Shown here: positions 47,463 to 59,588 of the stretch, piece after piece
How the letters are laid out: every line of letters starts with the position of its first letter
Numbering within the stretch: the first letter of the stretch is position 1
Assembly (NCBI RefSeq): GCF_949987515.2
Contig: NC_082685.1
Coordinates: 29,776,168-29,840,167 of the forward strand
DNA length: 64,000 bases
From: Delphinus delphis
Lineage: Eukaryota > Chordata > Mammalia > Artiodactyla > Delphinidae
Direction of reading: 5' to 3'
Notes under the pieces: model-generated
What the model saw: the letters and a program-made list of their open reading frames with translations, nothing else
Told to the model about the DNA's origin: nothing
Database searches by the model: none
Translations under genes and position numbers: made by a program

Positions 47463-48320
47463 GGCATAGAACAAAATGTGGAAAAAGTAGGGATGGCAGC
47501 AAGGAGGAGGTTAATGCTATGTTCAAACATGATCTCACCTAGTTCCCCAGCTCCATTTCTCTCTCTCTTTTTAATTCTGTCCCACAGAGCACTTTACTTG
47601 GAATCCATTTCATTTTAAAATGAGAGATGAAGAAAGGCAATAATTTGTATTTGTATTTGGAAACATAATGAGACTGGGGATTATATATGTATGGGACAGT
47701 ACATTGACAGTTTGCAATTATTAATTCAAGTGATGTAGATATAATCGCAGGTGGAGTTTCCCAGCCCAAAAGAAAGATAACCACCACAAGAAAACCAAAC
47801 TATACTACACTGTCAACATTTTTTATTTCCTTTCCTTTCCTTTTCATCTGTTTTCTTTTATCAGGTATTGGCTTTCTTCTATAACTTCAGTTTGGGAAAA
47901 TAATTATTAAGAAATTTTTATAATGTGAAACATAAAATGCTGATCCTCTATATCCATTTCCCTTTTCATAGAAAGGGTTCTTCCAGGAGCAAGGGCATTT
48001 TCAAAGAGAATAATGTGAGCTCTACAAATTAGTGATAGCTTTCTTTGATATAACTTAGAAGTTCCCTAGATGCATCACAAGGTGCCACAGGCCTGGTCAT
48101 GGACGTTATTTTATGGAAATTCATATTACGGGGCACATGCAAATTGCCTTAGAGAAGATGGCGGCAAGCACACTGTTGCATTTAGAAGACAGGAGAGAAA
48201 GAAAGTCACTATTAACTTGAAAACTTTAGAGGTTTAATTATTCATGCATTAATAAAGCTACATTCCAAACTGAGCAAATGCATTTCATATTTTAGTACAT
48301 TTAAAAAATAAACATCAATT
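47463..48320. other. Unique AT-rich DNA with octamer and YY1-like motifs
   Basis: No gene was seen. An ATGCAAAT octamer at 48137-48144 and an AAGATGGCGGC motif at 48155-48165 lie close together. Confidence 0.5.
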
Positions 48321-48324
48321 AAAT

Positions 48325-48395
48325 TAAATTGAACAAATATTTATGGAGACCCCATTTGTGCTGAATGCTGTGCTAGGCTCTGTACGCATATTTAT
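48325..48395 (-). repeat. L2 fragment
   Basis: 'aacaaatatttatggagacc' and 'gtgctgaatgctgtgctagg' match the L2 complement start. Confidence 0.55.
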
Positions 48396-48409
48396 ATGAC
48401 ACATTAACT

Positions 48410-48966
48410 TTCTTTGGAATGGATAAATATGTGGTGTGTATACAGAAAATGGAATATTATTCAGTCACGATAAAGACGGACATCCAGTCATTCGTGACAA
48501 CCTGGGGGGACCTTGAGGACATTATGCTAAGCGAAGTAAGTCAGACTTAGAAAGACAAACACTACGTGATATCACATACGTGTGGAATCTGAAAAAGCTG
48601 AACTCGTAGGAACAGAGAGTACAATGGTGGTTACCAGAGGCTACAGGTTGGGGGAAACTGGCAGATGTTGGTCAAAGGGTACAAACTTCCAGGTATAAGA
48701 TGAATACGTTTCAAGGATCTAATGTACAGCATAGTATTGCAGTTAACAATACTGTGATATATACTTGGAAGTTGCTAAGAGAGTAGATATTAAACGTTCT
48801 CATGACAAAAAAAGAAATAGTGATTAGACAATGTGCTGCAGACATTAGCTAACACAATGGTGGTGATCATTTTGCAATATATAAGGGTATTAAATCAAGA
48901 TGCTGTACACCTTAAATTTACACAATGTTATACGTCAGTTATATCCCAATAAAGCTGGGAAGAAAC
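48410..48966 (+). mobile_element. 5'-truncated older L1 (L1M-type) 3' end
   Basis: The last bases of an ORF2 ('ggaatattattcagtcacga', 'gcgaagtaagtcagacttag') are followed by a 3'UTR ending 'tatatcccaataaagctggg'. The ORF2 part is not open. It differs clearly from the 4.3-kb L1 family in its 3'UTR. Confidence 0.85.
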
Positions 48967-49104
48967 ACCTTAACATAATTTAGTGAAAAATATGTTGATA
49001 GTAGAAAGGCAGCCAGATATGAGAGTTAAATATCATTCTTCAGTTACCCTCACTTGTATTTTAGGTCTAACTGTGATACATTGTTCTATCATTCTATTTA
49101 TCCA

Positions 49105-49345
49105 CACCAGATGGGCTTGGGAGTCAAACAGACACAGGTCCATTCCTGGCTCTGCCACTTAATAGTTTTTAAACTACATTGGGTTACTCAGCATCCCTAG
49201 GCCTAAAGTGGGATAATAAATAACAAGAATATCTTCATTTAATAGTGATATTGTTAAAAGTATGTGAGGCAATGCTTGTGAGGTGCTTTCATGGTTCCTA
49301 GCACATGTTAAGTGCTCAATAAACTTTCACTCTTATTACCTGTAT
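49105..49345 (+). repeat. MIR SINE, nearly full length
   Basis: 'tgggagtcaaacagacacag', 'tcctggctctgccacttaat', 'ttaaactacattgggttact', 'gcctaaagtgggataataaa' and 'gttaagtgctcaataaactt' follow the complete MIR sense order. Confidence 0.8.
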
Positions 49346-51306
49346 CACTAATAATAACGACCTCTGTTAGAAAACTCGAAGAGCTTTAATTACCAATTAA
49401 ATTCCAAATTATTAGATTCTAGAGTATGTAATTGTTACAAATCAAAATATCACAATTGGGATAAGAAATATCATTCCGAGAAATAATCAACCGAAAGTAG
49501 ACGTGTTAATTAAGTGTCAAGTAAAGGCATCTACCTTAAAATTTGTACTTGAAATAAATCTGCAGACAATATACAACTTTTCAAGTTATTCCAATAACTT
49601 TGGCATTCTGAATGTCCTCAATTATTTTAAGCCAAGTAAAACTATCTCTAAATGAATCTCCCATGTGAGGAAACTGATTCAACAATGACTCAAGGGGAAA
49701 TACAGCATTGTTTCTCACCACAATTACAAATTTTAATATATTTAATTTAAGGACAATTAGTCTACAGTCAACGGAGCTGACACTACCTGACGGTTATGGA
49801 TAACATCCAGAGGTAGAAAAATAGAGACAAGAAGAATGACCTTTATTTGTCACAGTGAGAAACAGTACACCCTAAAATATTAAAAGATATATCAGATATT
49901 AGGGGAAAAAAATTGAGCTTGAGATTCTAATTTTGAGAGAGAGGGTTATGAGACCACTCTTCGTTCAGTAAAATTGACCAAGTAAAAGGAGGCATCTACT
50001 ACAACTTTGTTTTTGAATTTGTAATAAATATCTTCTAACACTAGCATATTTCTCTTGCACAGGAAAAGATTTTAAAGAAGGAAAACTGTTCTTTCAGTGA
50101 GTGCCTCATGGTGCTATGTTTGGTGTGATAACATATGAAAGACAACTGAGGTACTCTGTTGTCCTGACTGTGGTTTTTGGGTTATTTTTTCCTTCAAATT
50201 CTGTGAATGCGTGGAGCCATCAGGATCTGGTTTATAATTTCACTAAGCTGAGGTTTACTCTCATAACTAAACAATAAAGTTAAAGTAATGAGTTTCAATC
50301 ACAAGACTGCAGCAAATAGTTTAATTTACATGGATAATTAAAATCACCACGCCTACTGTCCTTTCTTTGTACTTGGAGCTGTCCTAGAAAGATAGCTGGA
50401 TATTACCATGATCCCTTTTCCATGAAAGGGTGAGGGAGGAGAGTAAAGGGGTGTGGAGAGCCATTTAATGTAATTCACCCACACCCTTTCAAAGTTGAAA
50501 ATGCCTAAGTGAAATATATTTGGCCCAGTTGGTTTTAAGTTCCAAATGAAAATTATTCTGATAATTAAGGGAAGTTTAACAAACTGGCATGAGCACTTAC
50601 AACAGAAAACACTACTTCTGCCTTCACTTTCCAGCATGTCCAGTGGGGTTTCCTTGGTAAACGAGTTGCATATCTTTATCTGCTGAGTCACAGAGCTCTA
50701 TCTATGGGCAGTAATTTCTCATTCCACTAATCATTTGCAAACTATTATTTAACTGTCAGAACCCCATAGTGAAGCGACAAGCTCTAATTTTATAATAGAA
50801 AGAAAAATAAAACCTACAGAGAAAGAACCTTTATGGATTTAATTTTAAAAAATTCAGATTCCATATTTACTCCTAGGGTAATTATTATTTATTGGTGAAT
50901 TACTTTGCTAACCCATCCACAGCAACCTGGTACTTGTTTTATATTTTCTTTGAGCTCTGCGACAAAAGTTAGAGCCTAGCAACCTGACGTTGTTTGACAG
51001 GGCTGAAGGGGAAGCCATTATTACTCATGACACTAATGCTACCATTTGCATGATGTCACTCGGCCCAGGCCGGGTATGGGATGCTACATCCACCCTGAAT
51101 TGAAGGTACGTGGTGGTGACAGGTATTTCTGAGAGCACTGCTGCAATCTATGTACTAATTTTTATAGAGGTTGGGAATTTTATATAAATGGTGTATACTC
51201 TGCCATAAATTTCTTAGGTATCTTTGTTGGATTATATTGCATTTTTAATATTTTATTGAACACACTATATCTTTGATATGGACAAACTACTGTCAAAAAA
51301 TGAGAA
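49346..51306. other. Unique AT-rich DNA, no gene seen
   Basis: No supported feature. The 112-codon minus frame at 50353-50691 has no domain evidence. Confidence 0.5.
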
Positions 51307-51519
51307 GGGCTTCCCTGGTGGCACAGTGGTTCAGAGTCCGCCTGCCAATGCAGGGAAAACGGGTTCGTGCCCCGGTCCGGGAAGATCCCACATGCTGCGG
51401 AGCGGCTGGGCCCGTGAGCCATGGCCGCTGAGCCTGCGCATCCGGAGCCTGTGCTCCGCAACGGGAGAGGCCACAGCAGTGAGAAGCCCGCGTACCACAA
51501 AAAAAAAAAAAAAAAAAAA
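51307..51519 (+). mobile_element. CHR-type SINE
   Basis: The sense head GGGCTTCCCTGGTGGCACAG starts at 51307. The B-box-like GGTTCGTGCC is at 51362-51371, and the body ends in an A run (about 51499-51519). The TSD is not clear because both sides are A/G-rich. Confidence 0.93.
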
Positions 51520-51988
51520 GAGAGAGATTCTATTTTTAATGAGGAGTGATATGGCGAGTTGATACTAGATCCCAAAGCCTATGAGAAACTTACTCTAAAA
51601 AAAATAACTAAACTTACTTGGGAGTAATATAGTTTAATAATAAGATTGAATTAATATTTTCTTTTAATTTCTTGAGATAGATGCTATTCTGTTTATCCAA
51701 GAGCACAGCATACTTAACAAAATTAAAATTAGTTTACCATTAAGAAAGTTGATAGTTGACTTCTTGTACTTAAGAATAACATACAGAAATCCAATTACAA
51801 ATTCAAAAATGCTTCCAGCAACTTGTTTCACTTTAATAATATGTATTAATAATTAACTGACATTTTGCACTAGAAAAGTTGTTTAAGTCTGATGGCTAAT
51901 TATGTGAGTGAAGATAGAACATTCACAAACAAATTAATTTGGATTTATTTAATTTAGACACATTTAAAAAGTAGAGGCAAGATGATGG

Positions 51989-52181
51989 ATAGGGCTTCCC
52001 TGGTGGTGTAGTGGTTGAGAGTCCGCCTGCCGATATAGGGGACACGGGTTCGTGCCCCGGTCTGGGAAGATCCCACATGCCGCGGAGCAGCTGGGCCCGT
52101 GAGCCATGGCCGCTGAGCCTGCGCGTCCGGAGCCTCTGCTCCGCAACGGGAGAGGCCACAGCAATGAGAGGCCCGCGTACC

Positions 52182-52211
<30 letters not shown>
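51989..52211 (+). mobile_element. CHR-type SINE
   Basis: The sense-strand body ends in a long A run (about 52184-52211). The perfect TSD aagatgatgg lies at 51979-51988 and 52212-52221. The B-box-like text is GGTTCGTGCC. Confidence 0.95.
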
Positions 52212-52215
<4 letters not shown>

Positions 52216-52989
52216 TGATGGCTAATTTTCAAAGCCAGAAACTCATGTCTAGAAATACCTTCAAATGTTATACAGCAAATACTTCTATGTGCCAATTATG
52301 AATGATGGTAAAAACAATCACTCATATCCTGCAACTAGAAATCAAGCAAGAATTCAGTAAAGTCAACAGTTAAGCTGATAGTTTTAGAGTTACCCTTCTT
52401 TCTTACCCTCCCTTTCCTTAATAATGGGATTGGGCATCAGGAAATGGACCAGAAGTCGAGCAACCCTTAAGTGTCATTATACCCCAATGAACCTCTATGT
52501 CAGCAAATCTGACTCCATTGCTGAGTCTTACTTACTAAAAATAGCTTTAAATAGAACTTCAGACATCAACATATTTGTAACACTAAGATACCCAATTATT
52601 TTTCCTTTTTAAACAGTACCAACACGTGGTTTCTGATCTTTTTATTCCAACCTGGACTGCAAACCAATTTTCACAAAGTTAGCTGTAGTTAAAGCCATTC
52701 TCTCCAAGTCATACAAAGAACTTTCTTAGAAGAATCATGAAGGGGTGTGTAAATAGGTAGAAAGAATAAGTCCAATTGCATGAAATTACTTGCACGTATC
52801 TCATTGTTCTTACTCTAATAGTCAATTCGGTATTACACGGATTCTAAAAAATTTTGCTAGAGTCCATATGAAATATTATATGCTACTCTAAAAACACACG
52901 ATGGAGCACGTGATACATACGAAGGGAACACTCTCAACGTCACTGCCATGTTGATATTTCTGTCCGAAGTGCTTTCCTTTTCACAGTCC

Positions 52990-53265
52990 CTTGGTCAATT
53001 CCTACTCATATTTTAAGACTGAACTTAAAAATCAATCCCTAAAACAGATTTCCCCTATCCAAGATTATGCCCCCTTTAATATTTTCTCATCATCCCCTTA
53101 ATTTCCTCTCATAGAACCTATCACAACTAATGATTATACATCTTTTGTAGTTTTTCAACTCATGTCTGTTCCTCTTAACTCCATGAAGACAAAGCCTGTT
53201 TCTATTTTATGGCTCGCTATATTTCTTAGTAAATAAGTACTTTTTGAATGAATGAATGGCCACCT
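52990..53265 (+). repeat. L2 LINE remnant
   Basis: 'ttggtcaattcctactcata', 'ctctcatagaacctatcaca' and 'aactccatgaagacaaagcc' followed by GAATGAATG match the L2 3' part. Confidence 0.65.
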
Positions 53266-53333
53266 AGTTTGTACCCCTCCTGTTTTGTATATATTTTACA
53301 AAACATCCAGACTCCATACAAACTGACAATTTT

Positions 53334-53532
53334 TTTTTTAGCGGTACGTGGGCCTCTCATCGCTGTGGCCTCTCCCGTTGCAGAGCACAGGCTCCGGACG
53401 CGCAAGCTCAGTGGCCATGGCTCACGGGCCCAGCCGCTCTGCTGCATGTGGGATCTTCCTAGACCGGGGCACGAACCCGTGTCCCCTGTATCGGCAGGCG
53501 GACTCTCAACCACTGTGCCACCAGGGAAGCCC
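53334..53532 (-). mobile_element. CHR-type SINE
   Basis: Minus-strand copy with a short A-rich tail (T run at about 53331-53339) and the head ending at 53532. The perfect 15-bp TSD caaactgacaatttt lies at 53319-53333 and 53533-53547. The tail is very short. Confidence 0.95.
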
Positions 53533-53885
53533 CAAACTGACAATTTTAAAGAACAAGTTTACCTGCATTTTTCAACTCCCCTCCTATTTCCATTAGTCTT
53601 TATATAATAACAAGAGTTTGGTTGACAAAGCAATCCTTTTCCTTGTATCCATATACACAGTTTGTTTTTCTAGGGTCTCTGTACTTTATATATTTAAACT
53701 TAGAATAAGTAAGTAGCAGGTAAGACCGTTACATATTCTTCTGCTCTTGCATGAAGCCTCAAAAATAATACTAACAGTAGAATAATAACCATGGATTTTA
53801 TAAGCATATTTTGTACTTGACTAATTTACACACGTTAAAGATTTGATGTAACTAATAATTCATCAGTCTTTTCTACATGCAAACC

Positions 53886-54015
53886 AAGAAAATGATAACA
53901 ACAGTTTGAATATCAAACATAATGATACAGAAGCAGCTTTCAATCATCACTAAGAAAATGATGGCATCAGCTTGAATATCAAACACAATGATACTGAGGC
54001 AGCATTCAATCATCC
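53886..54015 (+). repeat. Diverged 66-bp tandem duplication
   Basis: Copies start 'aagaaaatgataacaacag' at 53886 and 'aagaaaatgatggcatcag' at 53952. Both continue with 'ttgaatatcaaaca' and end 'ttcaatcatc'. There are about ten mismatches by eye. Confidence 0.85.
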
Positions 54016-55210
54016 ATGCTAATAGAATAGATACAATCCATCCTCACCAATAAATGCAAAGCCCCATTTTACTCTTAATTTGTTTTCCTCTTTAATCCAT
54101 TGTAAGATCTGCTAAGAGGCAGAAAGGAAAGATGGAGGCCACCTCTTCTATTTTTGCCTCTGCCCAGCCTCTTCGAATGGGGATAACTAAAAGCAGTATA
54201 ATGTTTTTCAACTAAAAGCAGTATAAGATCCTTTAGGAAAAAGGAAAAGAGGAGGAAAGAAGGAAAGCAGAAAAAGGAGGAGACATGGTAACTCACAAAG
54301 AGAATAAGGGGTCTCTAGATATTCCACGAGGAATTATATTTTGGAAGAAATTCTGAGCTACCTAACAGAGGTTTGCCAATAACAGAAGAGAGAATGCAAT
54401 GACAATAGACGTTAATTCTGGATCAAAACTAAACAACTAAAGGCAGGTCTAATCTCAACACTCAGGACAGGCATAACAAAGTTCAGTGAAGTTATCAGAC
54501 TTTCATATACACAATCCTCCTCTACAGAGTCACAAGACTCTTCCTGGTCATCTTCCTACTTCCAAGTGGTCAAAGCAATATTTCTTCCAGTGAGATGCAT
54601 GTAATTTTTCATTATATGGTTTCAAATCAAGTACCAGTCTTAGAAAACAGAAACAGAAAAGCAACATTGTGAAGTATTATAGATTTTGCATGTCTCAACA
54701 GCTGTGATGAATTAGTCACAGTTACAATGAACTGTAGGAAAAATCTACAGGCAAAATATTGCTTTTCCAAGTTCTATATTAAAGTAAAAGAAAACCCTAA
54801 AGTAATATTATATAATAAATTATTGTAACAGTGGTTGGCAGTAGGAGTAATTTAAATAAGATTAATTTAACAACCTTTAAATATCAATAAGTAATAAATA
54901 TCTTCATGCATGGGGGTCCACATTTCACCTTATTTAGAAATAATGAATAATGCTAGTAGCCTAATATAACCCTAGTAAGAGAATAGGAATACTCTAAACT
55001 TTAACAATTTTCATTAGAAGAGCTCAAGTATTGCTTCCATTTGACTGAAACTGTATCTGTTCCACATTAGGCAAGTAAAAGTTAAGTTCTGTGAAGATGT
55101 TCCCAAAATAACTTTGCAAAGGAAAAGCAAAATAAACCCAAACACTAAACCAAATCATGCAATCGACCTCACTGGCAATGATCTATTCTTAACTGCATAC
55201 ACATTATGTT
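54016..55210. other. Unique AT-rich DNA, no gene seen
   Basis: A short duplication (aactaaaagcagtata at about 54185 and 54210) is the only structure noted. Confidence 0.5.
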
Positions 55211-55211
55211 C

Positions 55212-55660
55212 TTTTTTTTTTTTTTTAACATCTTTATTGGAGTATAATTGCTATACAATGGTGTGTTAGTTTCTGCTTTATAACAAAGTGAATCAGCTAT
55301 ACATATACATATATCCCCATATCCCCTCCCTCTTGCATCTCCCTCCCACCCTCCCTATCCCACCCCTCTAGGTGGTCACAAACCACCGAGCTGACCTCCC
55401 TGTGCTATGCGACTGCTTCCCACTAGCTATCTATTTTACATTTGGTAGTGTATATATGTCCATGCCACTCTCTCACTTTGTCACAGCTTACCCTTCCCCC
55501 TCCCCGTGTCCTCAAGTCCATTCTCTAGTAGGTCTGTGTCTTTATTTCCGTCTTGCCCCTAGGTTCTTCATGACCATTTTTTTTTTTTTTAGATTCCATA
55601 CATATGTGTTAGCATACGGTATTTGTTTTTCTCTTTCTGACTTACTTCACTCTGTATGAC
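55212..55660 (-). mobile_element. 5'-truncated L1 3' end
   Basis: A poly(A) tail (T run 55212-55226) is followed by the complement of the 3'UTR seen at 11043-11405 and of the last ORF2 codons, ending at the complement of 'gtcatacagagtgaagtaag'. It belongs to the same family as the 4.3-kb L1. An extra T run (about 55577-55590) lies within it. A possible TSD, cattatgt, is near 55202 and 55684 but does not abut the right end. Confidence 0.9.
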
Positions 55661-55895
55661 TGACTATATTCTTAATAGGTTTTCATTATGTGTTTTCAAT
55701 GTTTTAAAAATATAATAATAGTAAAGATTTTGCATTATCGGGTATTGAGTTATTTTTAGCTCTTAGTCGTTTACTGTATTGCCAAATTTCCCACAGTAAA
55801 ATATATGACTTTGATTAAATGATAATAATATATAAACTTCCAAATGTTATTTTTAAGCTTAATTAGCTATGGGCCCTGCCTAGAAGAATGTATGA

Positions 55896-56252
55896 TTCCA
55901 TACATATGTGTTAGGGGCAGGACAGGAATAAAGATGCAGACGTAGAGAATGGACTTGAGGACATGGGGAGGGGGAAGGGTAAGCTGGGACGAAGTGAGAG
56001 AGTGGCATGGACATATACACACTACCAAATGTAAAAGAGCTAGCTAGTGGGAAGCAGCCACATAGCACAGGGAGATCAGCTCGGTGCTTTGTGACCACCT
56101 AGAGGGGTGGGATAGGGAGGGTGGGAGGGAGATGCAAGAGGGAGGAGATATGGGGATATAAGTATATGTATAGCTGATCCGCTTTGTTATAAAGCAGAAA
56201 CTAACACACCATTGTAAAGCAATTATACTCCAATAAAGACGTTAAAAAAAAA
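55896..56252 (+). mobile_element. 5'-truncated L1 3' end with short 5' inversion
   Basis: The L1 3'UTR runs in sense from about 55914 to 'ccaataaagacgttaaaa' and an A tail. The 12-bp TSD aagaatgtatga lies at 55884-55895 and 56253-56264. The first ~18 bases (ttccatacatatgtgtta) are in reverse complement relative to the rest of the element. It faces the minus-strand copy at 55212-55660. Confidence 0.93.
55965..55988 (+). other. G-quadruplex motif in truncated L1
   Basis: The same G-tract order (4, 5, 3, 3) as in the full-length L1 at 11125-11148. Confidence 0.7.
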
Positions 56253-56264
56253 AAGAATGTATGA

Positions 56265-56564
56265 AGATCAGAGTCTTAAATATCTTAAACAAAAATGTAT
56301 GTAATCAACTTATGAGGGTTGACTCAGGGAGTGGAAGGGATACAAGTTGAGGTGGTGGGTTGCTCACTGCTCTGCACTGATCAGACAGCTGGACGTTTGA
56401 TCTGAAGAGGCAAAAGAAGACACAGCATGGCTTTGAAGAGCAAAACAGCACAGCTGAAATAAAAGAAGACTAAACAGGTTTGGGGACCAACTCCGTAAAT
56501 TATATGCTGCTATTACCTTTAATACTGAAACCAGCAAAGCCTCAAACGTTGGTGTGAACAGGCT
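56265..56564. other. Unique DNA, nothing recognised
   Basis: No gene or repeat seen. Confidence 0.5.
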
Positions 56565-56720
56565 CTTCTAGAAGGTTGTTAAAAATCCACATCCTCTGTT
56601 CACCAGCACACATGTTGATGCATTTAGTCTTAGGAGTGACTCAAGAATGTGCATTTTTAGTGCAAATCCCCTCCTGAAGCCAATACAATTACCCAAGAAC
56701 CACACTTTGTAAAACACTGG
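56565..56720 (+). repeat. MER5-like hAT remnant
   Basis: 'gaaggttgttaaaaatccac', 'caagaatgtgcatttttagt' and 'agaaccacactttgtaaaac' follow MER5/Charlie-type order. Diverged. Confidence 0.5.
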
Positions 56721-59280
56721 ATCGCAATGGGATTCAGTGATTTTTGACTAAAGTCAACCACTGAACCAGCATGATTTTCTAGGCTGATATTCTTAGCCGT
56801 CTTGAAAAGAAGAGAAATAACTTAACCATGCAAAATGTAATGTCCTATAATAACTAAATACTCCATTATAGACAGTGAAATATAAAATACATTGGAAGGG
56901 GCTCAACAAAGATTTGAAAGCTTTTCTGTATTGTTTGTCCAGTGAATATTAAAAGTTGTAGTTGAGTGAAATAGCAGTTAGAGAAAATGAAGGAAATAAA
57001 TAGATTGCAAAAACTGTAATCTGAAAGTAGCATTTTCTTTGTATCTTGAGCATGGAACACATTTTTCTTTCATTAAACTGTGGCATGCTGTTTTCTAGCT
57101 TCTATTCATCCTATTAGCTCCTGATTCACAATTTGACTGCTTAGACTCCTGATTCTTAAACAAAAAAGAAGAAATAGGTCACTCAAGCTCTTCCACCAGA
57201 GGCTGTAGATACACTAGGCTCAGATAAGTCTGCTGAATCCTTAACATGGCCGCAGTGCATCACAATATCATGATCACAAACCCTACCCTGTCCTGGGTAA
57301 ATATATGCATTCTGGTCATTTGCAAGTGAAAAGTGGTCAGAGTTTATGTCAAAAATGAAATATTCCTAGCACATCTTAGCCATGCCAAAAATATCTAGAG
57401 CAAGCAACATGACCTAGTACTTTTTTTTTTTTATTTTTTAATTTTTGCTTCCAAGTTCCCTGCTATCTTTGTCAAACATCAAGTTTGGAAAAATAGTTCC
57501 TTTTAAGGGGTTATTACAGAAGTAATAACAAAAACCAAGCTTCCTCTTGACATATTCCTATTTCACCTATTTTTTCCCCTCTTTCCTCAGTACTTCTGCT
57601 GTGATAATTAATTGATTCGTTCAATAAATATTAATCTCTAAGCACTGCCACCCAAAACCAAAATAAAGTAGGGGGTGTGGTGAAATCCAGCCACCCCAAA
57701 TGCCCAAATCCTCTTCACCAAGGAAGAGGGAGCAACTGAGTTAACAAGTCCTCACACTGACTCAACTCAGTTCAAGACAACAAAAGAGCTCCCACTCTTG
57801 GTCTCAACTGTAGGGTGGGTGATGTGAAGATCAGCAGAGATTTGGGAAGAATGAGGAGATGGAAGAAGGATTTGGAGAATGGGGATTGGGGAGGGAGAAG
57901 TCAGTAAAAAGTATCAAATGAAATATGAGAAGGTACTGAGCTTTACGCCACTGACCACTAATAAGATATGGATTAGGACAGCTCTATGAATGCACCTGTA
58001 CAAAGTCCATGATCGACATGAAGACATAGCGTGAGATGCTCACTGAAAATCCAATGATGGGTGATCACCTGGTACTGGTCACATGGAGCCAGTGGCCACA
58101 CAGAGAAGATATATGGAGGTGAGGAACATGGTCCCTGCCCGCAAGGAGTTCACTCTCTAGGCTGAGGCAGGGGGAGCACCCACACTGAAAAGGCCAGCCC
58201 GCAGAGATTCCCAAGTAAATGCAATGGAACACAGGTCGTGTGATTTGGGATCAAAAAGGATGAGTAAGAATTAGCAAGGCAAAGGGGAAAAAGAAGGGTG
58301 GTTCAGGTAGAAAGAGAAGCTTGACTCAAGTCATCCAGACATGACAGTAAGCAGCATGTTTAAAAAAATAAATAATTTGCACGACTAGTATCTACAGCCT
58401 GGGTATGGACAAGAATGGCCAGAGAGGCAAAAAAGAAAGGTAGATTGGGGCTGTTTATAAAAGCCCACACTCGGATAGCATATTAAAGGAGTACGGAATT
58501 GATTATACAGTAACAAAAACTACTAGAGATTTTAAAGCTGGAGAACAAAATGAGCGGTTGTGAGTCATGGAGAACACTGAGAGGGACAGTTACTATTTGG
58601 GGCCACCCAGCAATTTTTCCTTCAGCCAAACAGCTGTCTTCCCTTGGAGGAACTGCCCTTCTCCCCGAGACTCAGAGCTGTTGATGCTGGTTAGTCAAAC
58701 ACCCACTGCATCTCATCACACCCCAGGAGGATCCCATTTTCTCCCACAATCTTCTACTCATCTTCTAGAGACAGCTAGAAACCAGGCATGAAAAGCAGGC
58801 CAGTTCCATCGGACACTGCCTGCCTGGAACTGGGACTTCAGCCCAGGGATGGAGACAAAAATAAGGTAAGTACTCATTTTATCTGTTGTTTCCTAACCGG
58901 GCAGTTCTTCAGTTGGTCACAATTTCTCTCTTTCCTTCTTCTTAGCCATCCAGGTCACCTTGGTTCCTGCCCATTTCTTTTTATTTTTTTAAATTTTTTG
59001 AGACATAATATGGGAAATTTATTGACAACAAACTACATTGCAGATTATCTTTTTACATTATATTGCATTGATTGAGAGCATACAAATCATATCTTAAAAA
59101 ATCAATAATAAAAAATACTCAATGGGGGGAAAAGGACATTTATATTTTGGGTTTAGTATTCAGTGGACAGAAACCTCAAAGGCCGAAGTGATTATTAAAA
59201 AGGACAGTTGCCAATTAAATACGGGACAGACCTGCTGCAGATGACAAGGCACTTCAACCCTGTCACCTCTGTTCTCACAC
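56721..59280. other. Unique DNA, no supported gene
   Basis: T run at 57421-57432. A possible L2-complement patch lies near 58115-58165 ('catggtccctgcccgcaagg'). A stretch at 58567-58870 ends in the donor-like AAGGTAAGTA and is listed as a weak exon candidate only. Confidence 0.45.
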
Positions 59281-59290
59281 CTCAAACACT

Positions 59291-59465
59291 GCCAGACTTA
59301 TCACACACACACACACACACACACACCCCCCTTACAGAACACACATGCTTATATACCTACACACACACACAAACACATATTCCTACACTTACATACATAC
59401 TCGTTTCAAAGGACATACATTCCTATATGTGAGCGTGCACACACATACGTGCACACACACACACC
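59291..59465 (+). repeat. (CA)n-rich microsatellite region
   Basis: The CA run at 59301-59326 is followed by more CA/CATA units through about 59464. The reading frame across it is an artefact. Confidence 0.9.
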
Positions 59466-59588
59466 TTGACTGGATTAGAGCAGGGCAAATACTATGAACT
59501 AACTGTGTCTTCCTTAGAGGGCATCTTAGATCCACTGAAGAGTCATAACACCCATCTCTGTCAGTTCAAAGTCACTGGGAAGCTCCCA

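Noticed and set aside
11744..53532. CRISPR-like array from repeated similar units
   Set aside because: The repeated units are dispersed SINEs in both orientations with TSDs, not regularly spaced short repeats, and the genome is mammalian.
59208..59432. His/Thr-rich frame as a small protein
   Set aside because: It is the translation of a CA microsatellite.
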